The notes beneath the pieces were generated by a model, which did not search any database, was not told where the DNA came from, and worked only from the letters and a program-made list of their open reading frames with translations. This document shows, in pieces, positions 33,212 to 40,951 of a DNA stretch of 64,000 nt. A program made the translations under genes and the position numbers. The stretch lies in assembly GCA_017935745.1 (NCBI GenBank), contig JAGBGX010000012.1:1-64000 (forward strand), written 5' to 3'. The stretch comes from Treponema sp. (GTDB taxonomy: Bacteria > Spirochaetota > Spirochaetia > Treponematales > Treponemataceae). Position 1 is the stretch's first letter. Each line of letters opens with the position of its first letter.

Positions 33212-34693
33212 TTACTGCCCTATTCCGCAGCCGCGCAGCAGGGCTTCCCGGTACACGGCCTCGTACTTTTGCGCCGCCTCATCCCAGGTGAACGTCTTTT
33301 TCATGCCGGCCTGCTGCATCTTGCGGATATGATCCTTGCGGTTGTAGTACGCCCACACCGCCCAGCCCACGGTGTCGTAGACAGAGCGCGGGGTAAGCTG
33401 GTCGAACACAAAGCCCGTTCCGTCCCCGGTGTCCTGGTTGTAGTTTTCCACAGTGTCTGCAAGCCCGCCGGTGCGCTTTACAATCGGGAGCGTTCCGTAA
33501 ATCATGGAGTAAATCTGATTCAGTCCGCACGGCTCATACTTTGACGGCATCAGGAAGAAGTCGCTTCCCGCTTCAATCAGATGGCTCAGCGCATCGTCAT
33601 AGCCGATGTATGCGCGCAAGTTCGGAAGCTTTGACTGCAATGCGCGGATTTCATTCTCGCACCAGCTTTCGCCACTGCCGAGAACTGCCACCTGCACATT
33701 CATCTCGGTGCATATCTGGTAGATGGAGCCGTATGTCGGGGCAAAAATCTCCGCGATTCCCTTCTGATCCACGAGCCGCGTTATAATGCCGATGACGGGC
33801 ACGTCAGGGTTCACTTCAAGCCCCATGTGCTCCTGAAGCTCCCGCTTGCACACCGCTTTTCCCGCCATGTTCTTTGCCGAGTACTGCGCCGGAATCTTTT
33901 TGTCGATTTCAGGGTTCCACTGCCGCAGATCCGCGCCGTTGAGAATTCCCTTGATGACATCGCTCCGCACACGCAGAAGCCCGTCCATGCCGAATCCGCC
34001 TTCCGGCGTCTGGATTTCGTGCGCATACGTAGGGGAAACAGTTGTAATCATGTCCGCGCAGGAGACGCCTGCCTGAAGAAAGTTGATTCCGCCTTCGTGC
34101 TCAAACCCGGCGCCGTAGTACAGGCCCCAGTCAATCCCGAGCGCAGGGAACGAGTCCTTGCTGTACTGCCCCTGGTATCCCTGGTTGTGGATTGTCAGGA
34201 CGCTCGCCGTCCGCTCAAAGCCGCAGTACCGGCACACATGCTTGAGCAGCACGGGGACAAGGCATGTTGACCAGTCGTGGCAGTGCATGATGTCCGGCAT
34301 CCATCCGAGCTTGCGGCACAGCTGGAATGCTCCGTGGCACAAGACTGCAAAGCGGTACGGATTGTCGTGGAAATCTGTTTCAGACGGAACGCCGTACACT
34401 CCGTCGCGCCCGAAGCACTGCTCATGATCAATAAAGTACACGGGAATTTTTTCGCAGCCCGGCATTCTTGTCTCATACACAGCCGACCATGTTTCCGCCT
34501 GTCCTGCCGCAATTGCCATGGGGCCTTCCAGCTTTGAAAGCTTGTTCCTGTCAATGCGGTAATAGCGCGGCATGACAATCCGCACATCGTGCCCCATTTC
34601 TGCAAGCTGGATGGCAAGGGCGCTTACCATGTCGGCAAGGCCGCCTGTCTTTGCAAACGGAACAGTTTCCGCAGTCACCATTAGAATTTTCAT
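33212..34693 (-). CDS. glgA: Glycogen synthase (GT5)
   Basis: 493 aa, normal for bacterial GlgA. It starts MKILMVTAETVPFAKTGGLADMV, which contains the ADP-glucose-binding KTGGLAD, and has PSKYEPCGLNQIYSMIYGTLPIVKRTGGLADTV with the C-terminal Glu motif. It extends alpha-1,4-glucan from ADP-glucose. The ATG at 34693 overlaps the aminotransferase stop (ATGA) and has GGAGGAATC upstream; the longest frame adds 31 residues inside that gene and is rejected. It ends at the palindrome pair. Confidence 0.95.
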   Translation of the reverse strand: MKILMVTAETVPFAKTGGLADMVSALAIQLAEMGHDVRIVMPRYYRIDRNKLSKLEGPMAIAAGQAETWSAVYETRMPGCEKIPVYFIDHEQCFGRDGVYGVPSETDFHDNPYRFAVLCHGAFQLCRKLGWMPDIMHCHDWSTCLVPVLLKHVCRYCGFERTASVLTIHNQGYQGQYSKDSFPALGIDWGLYYGAGFEHEGGINFLQAGVSCADMITTVSPTYAHEIQTPEGGFGMDGLLRVRSDVIKGILNGADLRQWNPEIDKKIPAQYSAKNMAGKAVCKRELQEHMGLEVNPDVPVIGIITRLVDQKGIAEIFAPTYGSIYQICTEMNVQVAVLGSGESWCENEIRALQSKLPNLRAYIGYDDALSHLIEAGSDFFLMPSKYEPCGLNQIYSMIYGTLPIVKRTGGLADTVENYNQDTGDGTGFVFDQLTPRSVYDTVGWAVWAYYNRKDHIRKMQQAGMKKTFTWDEAAQKYEAVYREALLRGCGIGQ

Positions 34694-35895
34694 TTTGATT
34701 CCTCCAGGGCTTTCATTGCCTCTATAAATGATTTCCGTGAACGTTCGATTGTCAGGGCGCTTACGCAGTATGCAAGCCGGATCCATCCGCTTCCGCCGAA
34801 GCTGCTTCCCGGGGCGGCAAGAATCAGATGATTCTTCAGATGCCCGCAGAATGATGCGTCATCGCCGCCAAAGCATTCAGGAGCCTTGCACCACAGGTAA
34901 AAGGCTCCCTCAGGCACCAGATGCACAATTCCCGCCTCGTCAAGAATTTCCATAAGCATGTCGCGCCGCTTCCTGTACAGGGAATAGTCAGCCTTTGCAT
35001 TCCACGTTTCCGCAATGACGCGCTGGAAAAATGCGGGCGCATTTACATACCCGAGAACCCGTGTGGCAAAAATGCAGGCAGAGACAAGCTCGTCCTTGTC
35101 AGGGCAGGCCGGATTCACGCAGATGTAGCCGAGGCGCTCTCCCGGCAGGCTCAGGCTCTTTGCAAACGATGTGACAATGACTGAGCTGCTGTATGCCGGA
35201 AACACCGGGGCAACTTCCCTGCCGTCATAGACAATCGCACGGTACGGCTCATCGCAGACAAGGTACGGCGTGCGGCCGCTGCGCTGCGCATGAAGGCTCA
35301 GGGCCTGGGCGAGAGCCTGAATGTCCTTCGCCGGGTACACCCTTCCTGTGGGATTGTTCGGGCTGTTTATAAGGACTGCCGCCGTTTTTTCCGTCAGGGC
35401 GGAAGCAATTGCCGCCACATCAAGCGAGAAATCTTCCTTCGCCGGAACTTCCACAAGCGTTCCGCCGTAATTGCGCACATACTGCCGGTACTCCGCAAAA
35501 AAAGGAGCCGGCACAACAACTTCATCGCCCGGCGATACCACCGCCTTAAACACGCAGTTCAAGGCTCCTGCCGCGCCGCAGGACATGACAACGCATTCTG
35601 GGCCGACGCTCACGCCCTGTTCAGCCTGCGTCTTTTCTGCCATTGCTTCCCGCGCAAAGCTGTACCCTGCGTTCGGCATATAGCCGTGGAAATTTTGCTC
35701 ACGGCACTGGGAAAGCCGCTGCGCGCACGCGAGGACTTCTTCCGGCGGCTCAAGGTCGGGATTTCCGATGCTGAAGTCAAAGACATTGTCTGCTCCGAAC
35801 GTCTTCTTCAGCTCGATTCCTTCCTCGAACATCTTCCTGATAGCTCCGGCGCCCGGGCTGCTCATGGCTTCCTTTATATAAGATGAAACCGGCAT
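34690..35895 (-). CDS. Class I/II aminotransferase (aspartate aminotransferase-like)
   Basis: 401 aa, PLP-dependent fold type I. It has the conserved SPNNPTG, the Schiff-base Lys in TSFAKSLSLPGERLGY, and the carboxylate-binding Arg in GWIRLAYC. The variant TSFAKSLSLPGERLGY and the C-terminal APGSSFGG are typical of pyridoxal-dependent AspB-like enzymes in gut anaerobes. Amino donor not determinable. The start has GGGAGG 5-6 nt upstream, directly after hairpin H4 of the third element copy. It overlaps glgA by 4 bp, so glycogen synthase is translated from the same leader. Confidence 0.9.
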   Translation of the reverse strand: MPVSSYIKEAMSSPGAGAIRKMFEEGIELKKTFGADNVFDFSIGNPDLEPPEEVLACAQRLSQCREQNFHGYMPNAGYSFAREAMAEKTQAEQGVSVGPECVVMSCGAAGALNCVFKAVVSPGDEVVVPAPFFAEYRQYVRNYGGTLVEVPAKEDFSLDVAAIASALTEKTAAVLINSPNNPTGRVYPAKDIQALAQALSLHAQRSGRTPYLVCDEPYRAIVYDGREVAPVFPAYSSSVIVTSFAKSLSLPGERLGYICVNPACPDKDELVSACIFATRVLGYVNAPAFFQRVIAETWNAKADYSLYRKRRDMLMEILDEAGIVHLVPEGAFYLWCKAPECFGGDDASFCGHLKNHLILAAPGSSFGGSGWIRLAYCVSALTIERSRKSFIEAMKALEESK

Positions 35896-35900
35896 TTCCG

Positions 35901-36053
35901 CCTCCCATAAAAAGCCAATGAGGAAGTTTCAACTTCCGATTTGACTTTTTACGCTGCTTCGCAACGTAGTGAGAAGCAGCAGCTTGATAAGAAAGTTCGC
36001 AACGCGAACTTATGAATAAAAACTTTGGCAAAAATACCGCCAAAGTTTTTATT
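35901..36053 (-). repeat. Four-hairpin leader element, copy 3
   Basis: Minus-strand order: H1 36015-36053 (15 bp, AATAAAAACTTTGGC arms); H2 35993-36011 (8 bp, same AAGTTCGCGTTGCGAACTT); H3 35953-35980 (8 bp, GCTGCTTC/GAAGCAGC, loop TCACTACGTTGC); H4 35908-35951 (outer TAAAAAG stem, internal loop, inner GGAAGTT/AACTTCC). GGGAGG (35901-35906) follows. An AAGGAGG also lies just upstream of H1. It is within the mRNA leader, since a promoter is found at 36119-36147. Confidence 0.85.
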
Positions 36054-36280
36054 ACATCCTCCTTGTGTATGAAGCATCTGAGAATGCCTCTTCCTGCCAG
36101 AAAAAAGGCATACGCCTCATTATATCACAGAAGCGTTCCTTTCACAAACAGTTTGCCGTAAGATTTTTTGAATCCGGCGGTCTTCAGTCTGTTATGATGA
36201 CACGGTTCAAAGCCAGAATGCTCAAAGTTCTTGAAACTCTCCGCGCAAAACAAAAAAGACAAAAAAAAGCAATCCGCTTG
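36054..36280. other. Gap between the aminotransferase leader and the tRNA promoter
   Basis: No gene seen. It holds the minus-strand promoter at 36119-36147, the first ~60 nt of the aminotransferase-glgA leader, and AT-rich sequence upstream of the tRNA promoter. A plus-strand reading frame crossing it runs through both tRNA genes and is not credible. Confidence 0.6.
36119..36147 (-). promoter_or_regulatory. Sigma-70 promoter of aminotransferase-glgA
   Basis: Minus-strand TTGTGA (36142-36147), 17-nt spacer, perfect TATAAT (36119-36124). Start near 36112, giving a leader of about 215 nt that contains the whole third element copy. Confidence 0.75.
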
Positions 36281-36309
36281 TTGACAAGAAGCATCATTTT
36301 CTATATGAT
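36281..36309 (+). promoter_or_regulatory. Sigma-70 promoter of the tRNA-Thr/tRNA-Tyr unit
   Basis: TTGACA (36281-36286), 17-nt spacer, TATGAT (36304-36309), with A-rich sequence upstream. Confidence 0.85.
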
Positions 36310-36346
36310 TTATTCATCATCTTTGTTGCACTGCAAAGTGGAGCAG

Positions 36347-36419
36347 GCTGCTTTAGCTCAGCTGGTAGAGCACGTGATTTGTAATCTCGGGGTCGTGGGT
36401 CCAAGTCCTACAAGCAGCT
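36347..36419 (+). tRNA. tRNA-Thr (anticodon TGT)
   Basis: 73 nt. GCTGCTT/AAGCAGC acceptor, discriminator U, anticodon loop TTTGTAA giving UGU (reads ACA). Two oddities: the anticodon stem CGTGA/TCTCG has a U-U mismatch at 29-41, and the T-loop is TCCAAGT, with C where the nearly universal U55 is expected. CCA is not encoded. Confidence 0.9.
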
Positions 36420-36434
36420 GTCCTGAAAGGGAAC

Positions 36435-36516
36435 GGGGAGTTTCCCGAGTGGTCAAAGGGGGCAGACTGTAAATCTGTTGGTTTTTCCTTCGTAGGTTCG
36501 AATCCTTCACTCCCCA
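36435..36516 (+). tRNA. tRNA-Tyr (anticodon GTA)
   Basis: 82 nt class II tRNA with a long variable arm. GGGGAGT/ACTCCCC acceptor, discriminator A, anticodon loop CTGTAAA in a CAGA/TCTG stem giving GUA. The T-stem GTAGG/CCTTC has one U-U mismatch. CCA is not encoded. Co-transcribed with tRNA-Thr. Confidence 0.93.
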
Positions 36517-36523
36517 CACAAGG

Positions 36524-36552
36524 CGCTAAGGCTTTCTTAGCGTCTTTTTTTT
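36524..36552 (+). terminator. Intrinsic terminator of the tRNA unit
   Basis: CGCTAAG, 5-nt loop, CTTAGCG, then TCTTTTTTTT. Confidence 0.85.
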
Positions 36553-36648
36553 GCTTGCGGCATTTTCTGCGCCGGACGATTGGTTTTCCTGCACATTTTT
36601 TCAGTGATGCTTTCTGGAAATTCTGTCTGAGCTGGCAGCTTGCTGTCA

Positions 36649-36711
36649 TTGCTAAAATCCGCACACTGTGCTATGCTTGTGCGCAAAGGCACACAGACGC
36701 GCCTTTGTGCA
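36649..36711 (+). promoter_or_regulatory. trpS promoter and leader hairpin
   Basis: TTGCTA (36649-36654), 17-nt spacer, TATGCT (36672-36677). At 36680-36711 an 11-bp hairpin (TGCGCAAAGGC/GCCTTTGTGCA, one G-U) ends next to AGGAGG. It could limit ribosome access or protect the 5' end. No T-box features. Confidence 0.55.
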
Positions 36712-36721
36712 GGAGGATTAC

Positions 36722-37807
36722 ATGGCGGAAGAGGCGTTTGACAGCAGCAGGACATTTTTGGCATCGGTTGAGCGGAGCAATCAGATTGAAGCTGACATCC
36801 AGGTGAACCCCGGAAAGTACCGCATTCTCACCGGCGACCGCCCCACAGGAAACCTGCACATCGGCCATTACTTCGGCTCGCTCCAGAACCGCGTGCGTCT
36901 TTCGCGCCTTGGAGTTCCCACAATGATTCTGATTGCGGACTACCAGGTGCTCACTGACCATGACGCGTTTGACAAAATCAGCCAGAATACAAAGGAGCTT
37001 GTGATTGACTATCTTGCCGCGGGTATCGAGCCCGGTGAAAACGTGATTATCTATCCGCACAGCTATATTCCTGAGTGCAACCAGCTCATGCTTCCGTTCC
37101 TCACGCTGGTGAGCAATGCCGAGCTTTCGCGCAATCCCACAGTCAAGGAAGAAATTGCGAGCGCAGGGATTACAAACGTAAACGCAGGCATGTACACGTA
37201 TCCTGTTCATCAGGCATGCGATATTCTGTTCTGCAAGGGAAATGTTGTGCCGGTGGGAAAGGATCAGCTTCCGCACATCGAGCTGACGCGCAGCATTGCA
37301 AAGGCGTTCAACCGCAAGTTCTGCAGGGACCGCGCCCCGGTGTTTCCGCTTCCGCAGGCGCTTCTTTCCAGCGCGCCGAGCATCCTCGGGCTTGACGGAA
37401 GCCAGAAGATGAGCAAGAGCCGCGGAAACGCCGTGTTTCTGTGCAGCTCTGAAGATGAAACGTGCAGCCTCATCAAAAAGGCAAAGACTGACTCCGAGCG
37501 CGTCATTACGTATGATCCTGAAGGGCGCCCGGAAGTCGCGAACCTGCTGCTGCTCATTTCGCTGTGCACAAAGGAAAAGCCTGAGGCTGTTGCTGAGCGC
37601 ATCGGCGAAAAGGGGAGCGGGGAGCTGAAAAAGCAGCTGTGCGAGGCGCTGAATGAAGAGCTGCGTCCGCTGCGCACACGGAGAGCCGAGCTTGAGCGGG
37701 AGCCGGAGTACATCAGGAGCGTTCTTCTTGACGGCGTGGAGCGTGCGCGTGCCATTGCAGTGCAGACGCTGCAGGAAGTCCGGGACGCAATGAACATGAG
37801 CATATAG
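36722..37807 (+). CDS. trpS: Tryptophanyl-tRNA synthetase
   Basis: 361 aa. Class I signatures are TGNLHIGHYFGSLQN (HIGH-type) and GSQKMSKSRGN (KMSKS); RILTGDRPTGNLHIG is typical of TrpRS rather than TyrRS. It charges tRNA-Trp. AGGAGGATTAC precedes the ATG; the longest frame adds 18 residues that would be translated from the leader hairpin and is rejected. The N-terminal 30 residues (MAEEAFDSSRTFLASVERSNQIEADIQ) are an extension relative to short TrpRS forms. Confidence 0.93.
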   Translation: MAEEAFDSSRTFLASVERSNQIEADIQVNPGKYRILTGDRPTGNLHIGHYFGSLQNRVRLSRLGVPTMILIADYQVLTDHDAFDKISQNTKELVIDYLAAGIEPGENVIIYPHSYIPECNQLMLPFLTLVSNAELSRNPTVKEEIASAGITNVNAGMYTYPVHQACDILFCKGNVVPVGKDQLPHIELTRSIAKAFNRKFCRDRAPVFPLPQALLSSAPSILGLDGSQKMSKSRGNAVFLCSSEDETCSLIKKAKTDSERVITYDPEGRPEVANLLLLISLCTKEKPEAVAERIGEKGSGELKKQLCEALNEELRPLRTRRAELEREPEYIRSVLLDGVERARAIAVQTLQEVRDAMNMSI

Positions 37808-37850
37808 GCGCAGGATAAGAGAGAGTTCTGCTGATTTCTTCCGGAACTGG

Positions 37851-37879
37851 TTGCCGCCGGACGGTTTTGCAAGTATATT
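37851..37879 (+). promoter_or_regulatory. Promoter of alpha/beta hydrolase, leaderless geometry
   Basis: TTGCCG (37851-37856), 17-nt spacer, TATATT (37874-37879). Six bases separate the -10 from the ATG at 37886; no Shine-Dalgarno is present. Confidence 0.65.
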
Positions 37880-37885
37880 GTATAT

Positions 37886-38815
37886 ATGAAATGCGAACTG
37901 ACAGAATTTTCCCAGTCTGACGGAAACACAAATGTTGTGTACCAGTGGATTCCAGAGACAGTGTCCCATGTTGTTGTGCTGAGCCATGGAATGGCTGAGC
38001 ATGCCGCCCGGTACGCGCGCTTTGCTGAATTCCTTGGCAGGAACAATGTTGCGCTTATTGCAGAAGATCACAGGGGTCATGGAAAAACAGGGCAGAAGGC
38101 ACAGGCCGCCGGAACTGGCAGCCTGTCTGTTCTCGCCGAGTCAGACGGATTTAACCGGGTCTCGCAGGATATCTATGAGGAGCTTCTGTATGCGCGCCGC
38201 CTGTTTCCCGGAGCCTGCCTTGTGCTTTTCGGCCACAGTTTCGGCTCCTTCATTGCGCAGAATGTCATCGAGCAGCACGGGGACTCCATGGACAAGGCGG
38301 TTCTGTGCGGAACGGCGGGCCCGCGCCCGCTGACCATTGCCCTTGCAAAATGCGCCGGTGCGCTTGTGCTGGCGGTTCAGGGGAGAGAAAAGGCAGGCAG
38401 GCTGCTGAATTTTCTCACGTTTGGCTCCAGCAATGCGCGGATAAAGGAACGGCGGACGGAATTCGACTGGCTTTCGCGTGACAGCAGCGAAGTTGATCTG
38501 TATGTGGATGATCCCTTGTGCGGAATTCCTGCGACAAACGGATTTCTGTACGACATCTACTGCGGGCTTTCGCAGATTCACAGGAAAAAGCGCATCAGCA
38601 TGATTCCCAAGGAGCTTCCTGTTCTCATTGCCGCCGGAACAGCAGATCCTGTCGGCTCATACGGAAAAACAGTGAAACGGCTGTACCGCTGCTACAGAAA
38701 GGCCGGGATGAAAAAGGTGAGCCTTTCGCTGTACGAAGATGCGCGCCATGAGCTGCTGAATGAAACGAACCGGGACATCATCATGGAGGATATGCTGAAA
38801 TTTATCAAGGGCTGA
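37886..38815 (+). CDS. Alpha/beta hydrolase, monoacylglycerol lipase-like
   Basis: 309 aa, no signal peptide. The fold pattern is VVVLSHGMAEHAARY (oxyanion HG), ALIAEDHRGHGKT, nucleophile Ser in LFGHSFGSF, Asp in GTADPVG and His in EDARHELLNE. This resembles the serine aminopeptidase S33/monoacylglycerol lipase group (lysophospholipase-like). It probably hydrolyses acylglycerol or lysophospholipid esters, consistent with spirochete reliance on host lipids; substrate is inferred. Start has no Shine-Dalgarno and appears leaderless. Confidence 0.85.
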   Translation: MKCELTEFSQSDGNTNVVYQWIPETVSHVVVLSHGMAEHAARYARFAEFLGRNNVALIAEDHRGHGKTGQKAQAAGTGSLSVLAESDGFNRVSQDIYEELLYARRLFPGACLVLFGHSFGSFIAQNVIEQHGDSMDKAVLCGTAGPRPLTIALAKCAGALVLAVQGREKAGRLLNFLTFGSSNARIKERRTEFDWLSRDSSEVDLYVDDPLCGIPATNGFLYDIYCGLSQIHRKKRISMIPKELPVLIAAGTADPVGSYGKTVKRLYRCYRKAGMKKVSLSLYEDARHELLNETNRDIIMEDMLKFIKG

Positions 38816-38865
38816 TCTGTGCGGAGTGTCTATGCCCGGCGCCCTGAGCCGGGATACGTTCTTTT

Positions 38866-39966
38866 CTACGGGCGGCTTTGCCGCTGATACTGCTTTTGCC
38901 TTCTCGGCTTCACGGGAATTCCTTTTTCCGACAGAATTTTCCGCACGGCAAAGTCAAGCTCTGTTCTCTGCGGATTCATCGGAAGGACAAAATTCCGGCA
39001 TACAGTCCATGTCTGCCTGTACAGTTCCGAGGGTGAGAGCGCGCTTTTCATCTCGAGGTTCCAGTCGGTGAGCTGCTCTACAAAGTCCTTCAAAAGAAAG
39101 TACAGCCGCTCGCCGGTCCGGGACTCAGGGCTGCGCACGGCAAGCTCATCAAGGCGCTTCAGGCTTTCAAGATACGCCTTTTCAAATTTCTTGCTTTCAA
39201 GCATAAGGTTTGTCGCAGCCGGCTGAAGGTACATGTACAGATCCGTCTCAAGCGCGGAAGATACAATGTCATGGGCATGTCCGCCGTTGATAATTTTGAG
39301 AAGCTCTTCAGTGAGCCGGGAAGGCGAGACGGGCGACAGGAGCGGCGCGGATTCCCTGATTTTTTTCTTCAGCTTGCGGCTGATTTTGCAGCCGGTTGTT
39401 GCGCCGTACTTTATGGCGCGGAGCATGCGCACCGGGTCTTCAATAAAAATCCGCTCAAGCGGAATGACGGGCTTCAGGATCCCTTTCCGTATGTCTTCAA
39501 CTCCGCCCACATAGTCAATGATGTGCTGCTTGACCGGATCGTAGTACAGCGCGTTCAGCGTGAAGTCCCTGCGCTGGAAGTCTTCGTCAATGGTTCCGAA
39601 TGCGTTTCCCACCGAGCCGTCCACAATCGAGCGGAACGTGCTCACTTCAAAGATTTTCGGCCCGAAAAAAACGTGGACGAGCCTGAACCGCTTGCCGATG
39701 ATTCTGGAATTTCTGAACAGCTTCTTGATTCTGCTCGGAGTCGCATCCGTTACAATGTCAAAGTCCTTCGGCGTTCTGCCGCCAAGCAGATCACGCACGG
39801 CTCCCCCGACAATATACGATTCAAAACCGTTCCGCTTCAGGCAGTCGATGATAAGCAGGGCATCACGGTCAATCGAGTCTGGCTTTATCTTGTGCTCGCT
39901 TTTTGTATAGACTACCGCTTTTTTTACCGGGCGCCCCTTTTCGTCCGTAGAATATCTCACTAACAC
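38866..39966 (-). CDS. PcnB-type poly(A) polymerase / tRNA nucleotidyltransferase
   Basis: 366 aa. Class II nucleotidyltransferase head: ESYIVGGAVRDLLGGRTPKDFDIVTDATP (G-x-VRD and metal-binding D-x-D), then RRDFTLNALYYDP and EDPVRMLRAIKYG. The basic C-terminal tail (KPRRQKQYQRQSRP) is typical of PcnB poly(A) polymerases. CCA-adding and poly(A) activities cannot be separated by sequence alone; none of the three tRNAs in this window encodes CCA, so a CCA-adding enzyme must exist in the genome. Start is a GTG about 3 nt after the predicted transcription start. Confidence 0.85.
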   Translation of the reverse strand: MLVRYSTDEKGRPVKKAVVYTKSEHKIKPDSIDRDALLIIDCLKRNGFESYIVGGAVRDLLGGRTPKDFDIVTDATPSRIKKLFRNSRIIGKRFRLVHVFFGPKIFEVSTFRSIVDGSVGNAFGTIDEDFQRRDFTLNALYYDPVKQHIIDYVGGVEDIRKGILKPVIPLERIFIEDPVRMLRAIKYGATTGCKISRKLKKKIRESAPLLSPVSPSRLTEELLKIINGGHAHDIVSSALETDLYMYLQPAATNLMLESKKFEKAYLESLKRLDELAVRSPESRTGERLYFLLKDFVEQLTDWNLEMKSALSPSELYRQTWTVCRNFVLPMNPQRTELDFAVRKILSEKGIPVKPRRQKQYQRQSRP

Positions 39967-39975
39967 AGTGCATCC

Positions 39976-40004
39976 ATTTTAATGCTCCGCTGTTTTGAAG
40001 TCAA
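39976..40004 (-). promoter_or_regulatory. Promoter of pcnB-like gene, near-leaderless
   Basis: Minus-strand TTGACT (39999-40004), 17-nt spacer, TAAAAT (39976-39981). Nine bases lie between the -10 and the GTG at 39966; no Shine-Dalgarno. Confidence 0.6.
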
Positions 40005-40021
40005 TTGTTGAAGCTGATTTT

Positions 40022-40885
40022 TCACTTGTTTACTGTGATTTTGTCTATGATGATGCTGACTTCCTCGATGAGAATGCCGGTGAATTTTTCAATGTTCTCG
40101 ATGACGTACTGCTGGAGGCTGTGAATTTCCCCGGTGAGCTGGCGGCCGAACGGAACATCGATTGTGATGATGAGCCGGTAGCCGCGGCTGTCAGTCTTTA
40201 TGGAAAGCTTTTTTATCCTGATTTCCGGGGAGAATTCGCTCACGCAGTGCATGGCCATCTGGCTCAGCGCGGCCTCTGAAATTTCAATCCGGCCTTTCTT
40301 GCTGAATTCCGGGGTGACAATCGACTTTTCAAGGACTGATGTTTCTTTTTTCAGGAACTGAAGGCGGCTTTTTGAGGCGATGTCCCGCAGCGAGTCATGG
40401 AAAATCTGCGAGTATGATTTTTTTATTTCGATTGCCGGAACGGGAATGACATGCTTGCCTTCAATCTGGCGGCTGCGGATTGCCTTTTCAATGTCCTCCC
40501 GGTTTGCAATGTCTTCAATCTTGATGATTTTTGAAGGAAACGGAAGCTGGAGCCGCGCGGCGATTTTTCCCGCCATTTTTTCGCTTGTTCCGATTATGAG
40601 AAGCTTTTTTATTTTTCCTGCCTGAAGCGCCTTTGCAACGTCATCGCGGTGCTGCTTGTCATCAAACAAGGCGATCCGCACGGCGCCCATGTATGTCTTT
40701 TCGTGCTTTGCGGTTTTTCCTGCTACAATCTTGTCGTCCTTGATCAGCAGTCCGTCGTCAATAATCGCTTCGATTCCGTATTTCTGGGCGAGCAGCTTTG
40801 CCCTGAAGCTTTTTCCGGTTCCGCTTTCTCCGACAAGCGCAAAGACGCAGATCTTGGGGCGGGAGAGTCTTGAAATAATGTTCAT
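40022..40885 (-). CDS. P-loop ATPase fused to an Asp23-like domain
   Basis: 287 aa. The N-terminus has a Walker A (VGESGTGKS, about 17-25) followed by AKLLAQKYGIEAIIDDGLLI, as in small kinases or transport-type NTPases. Residues about 195-285 (GRIEISEAALSQMAMHCVSEF ... LRIKKLSIKTDSRGYRLIITIDVPFG ... IENIEKFTGILIEEVSIIID in pattern) look like an Asp23/Gls24 alkaline-shock domain. Function unknown. The ATG at 40885 has AAGGA 6 nt upstream; a TTG one codon earlier is also possible. Single-gene unit with its own promoter. Confidence 0.7.
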   Translation of the reverse strand: MNIISRLSRPKICVFALVGESGTGKSFRAKLLAQKYGIEAIIDDGLLIKDDKIVAGKTAKHEKTYMGAVRIALFDDKQHRDDVAKALQAGKIKKLLIIGTSEKMAGKIAARLQLPFPSKIIKIEDIANREDIEKAIRSRQIEGKHVIPVPAIEIKKSYSQIFHDSLRDIASKSRLQFLKKETSVLEKSIVTPEFSKKGRIEISEAALSQMAMHCVSEFSPEIRIKKLSIKTDSRGYRLIITIDVPFGRQLTGEIHSLQQYVIENIEKFTGILIEEVSIIIDKITVNK

Positions 40886-40906
40886 CAAAAATCCTTGTTA
40901 TAAATA

Positions 40907-40935
40907 AGTATAAATTCTGAAGGGCGAATTTTCAA
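40907..40935 (-). promoter_or_regulatory. Sigma-70 promoter of the P-loop/Asp23-like gene
   Basis: Minus-strand TTGAAA (40930-40935), 17-nt spacer, TATACT (40907-40912). Confidence 0.65.
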
Positions 40936-40951
40936 GGCTTGCGGTGAAAAT

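Noticed and set aside
36065..36472. 135-codon frame through the tRNA genes
   Set aside because: It crosses the tRNA promoter and both tRNA genes.
36600..36721. T-box or Trp attenuator before trpS
   Set aside because: No specifier loop, T-box sequence or leader peptide with Trp codons; only one short hairpin.
36671..38080. 469-codon open frame antisense to trpS
   Set aside because: Produced by codon usage of trpS and the neighbouring gene; it spans two promoters and lacks family features.
39964..39998. ATG codons before the GTG start of the PcnB-like gene
   Set aside because: They are out of frame with the protein and run into stops within a few codons or diverge from the family sequence.
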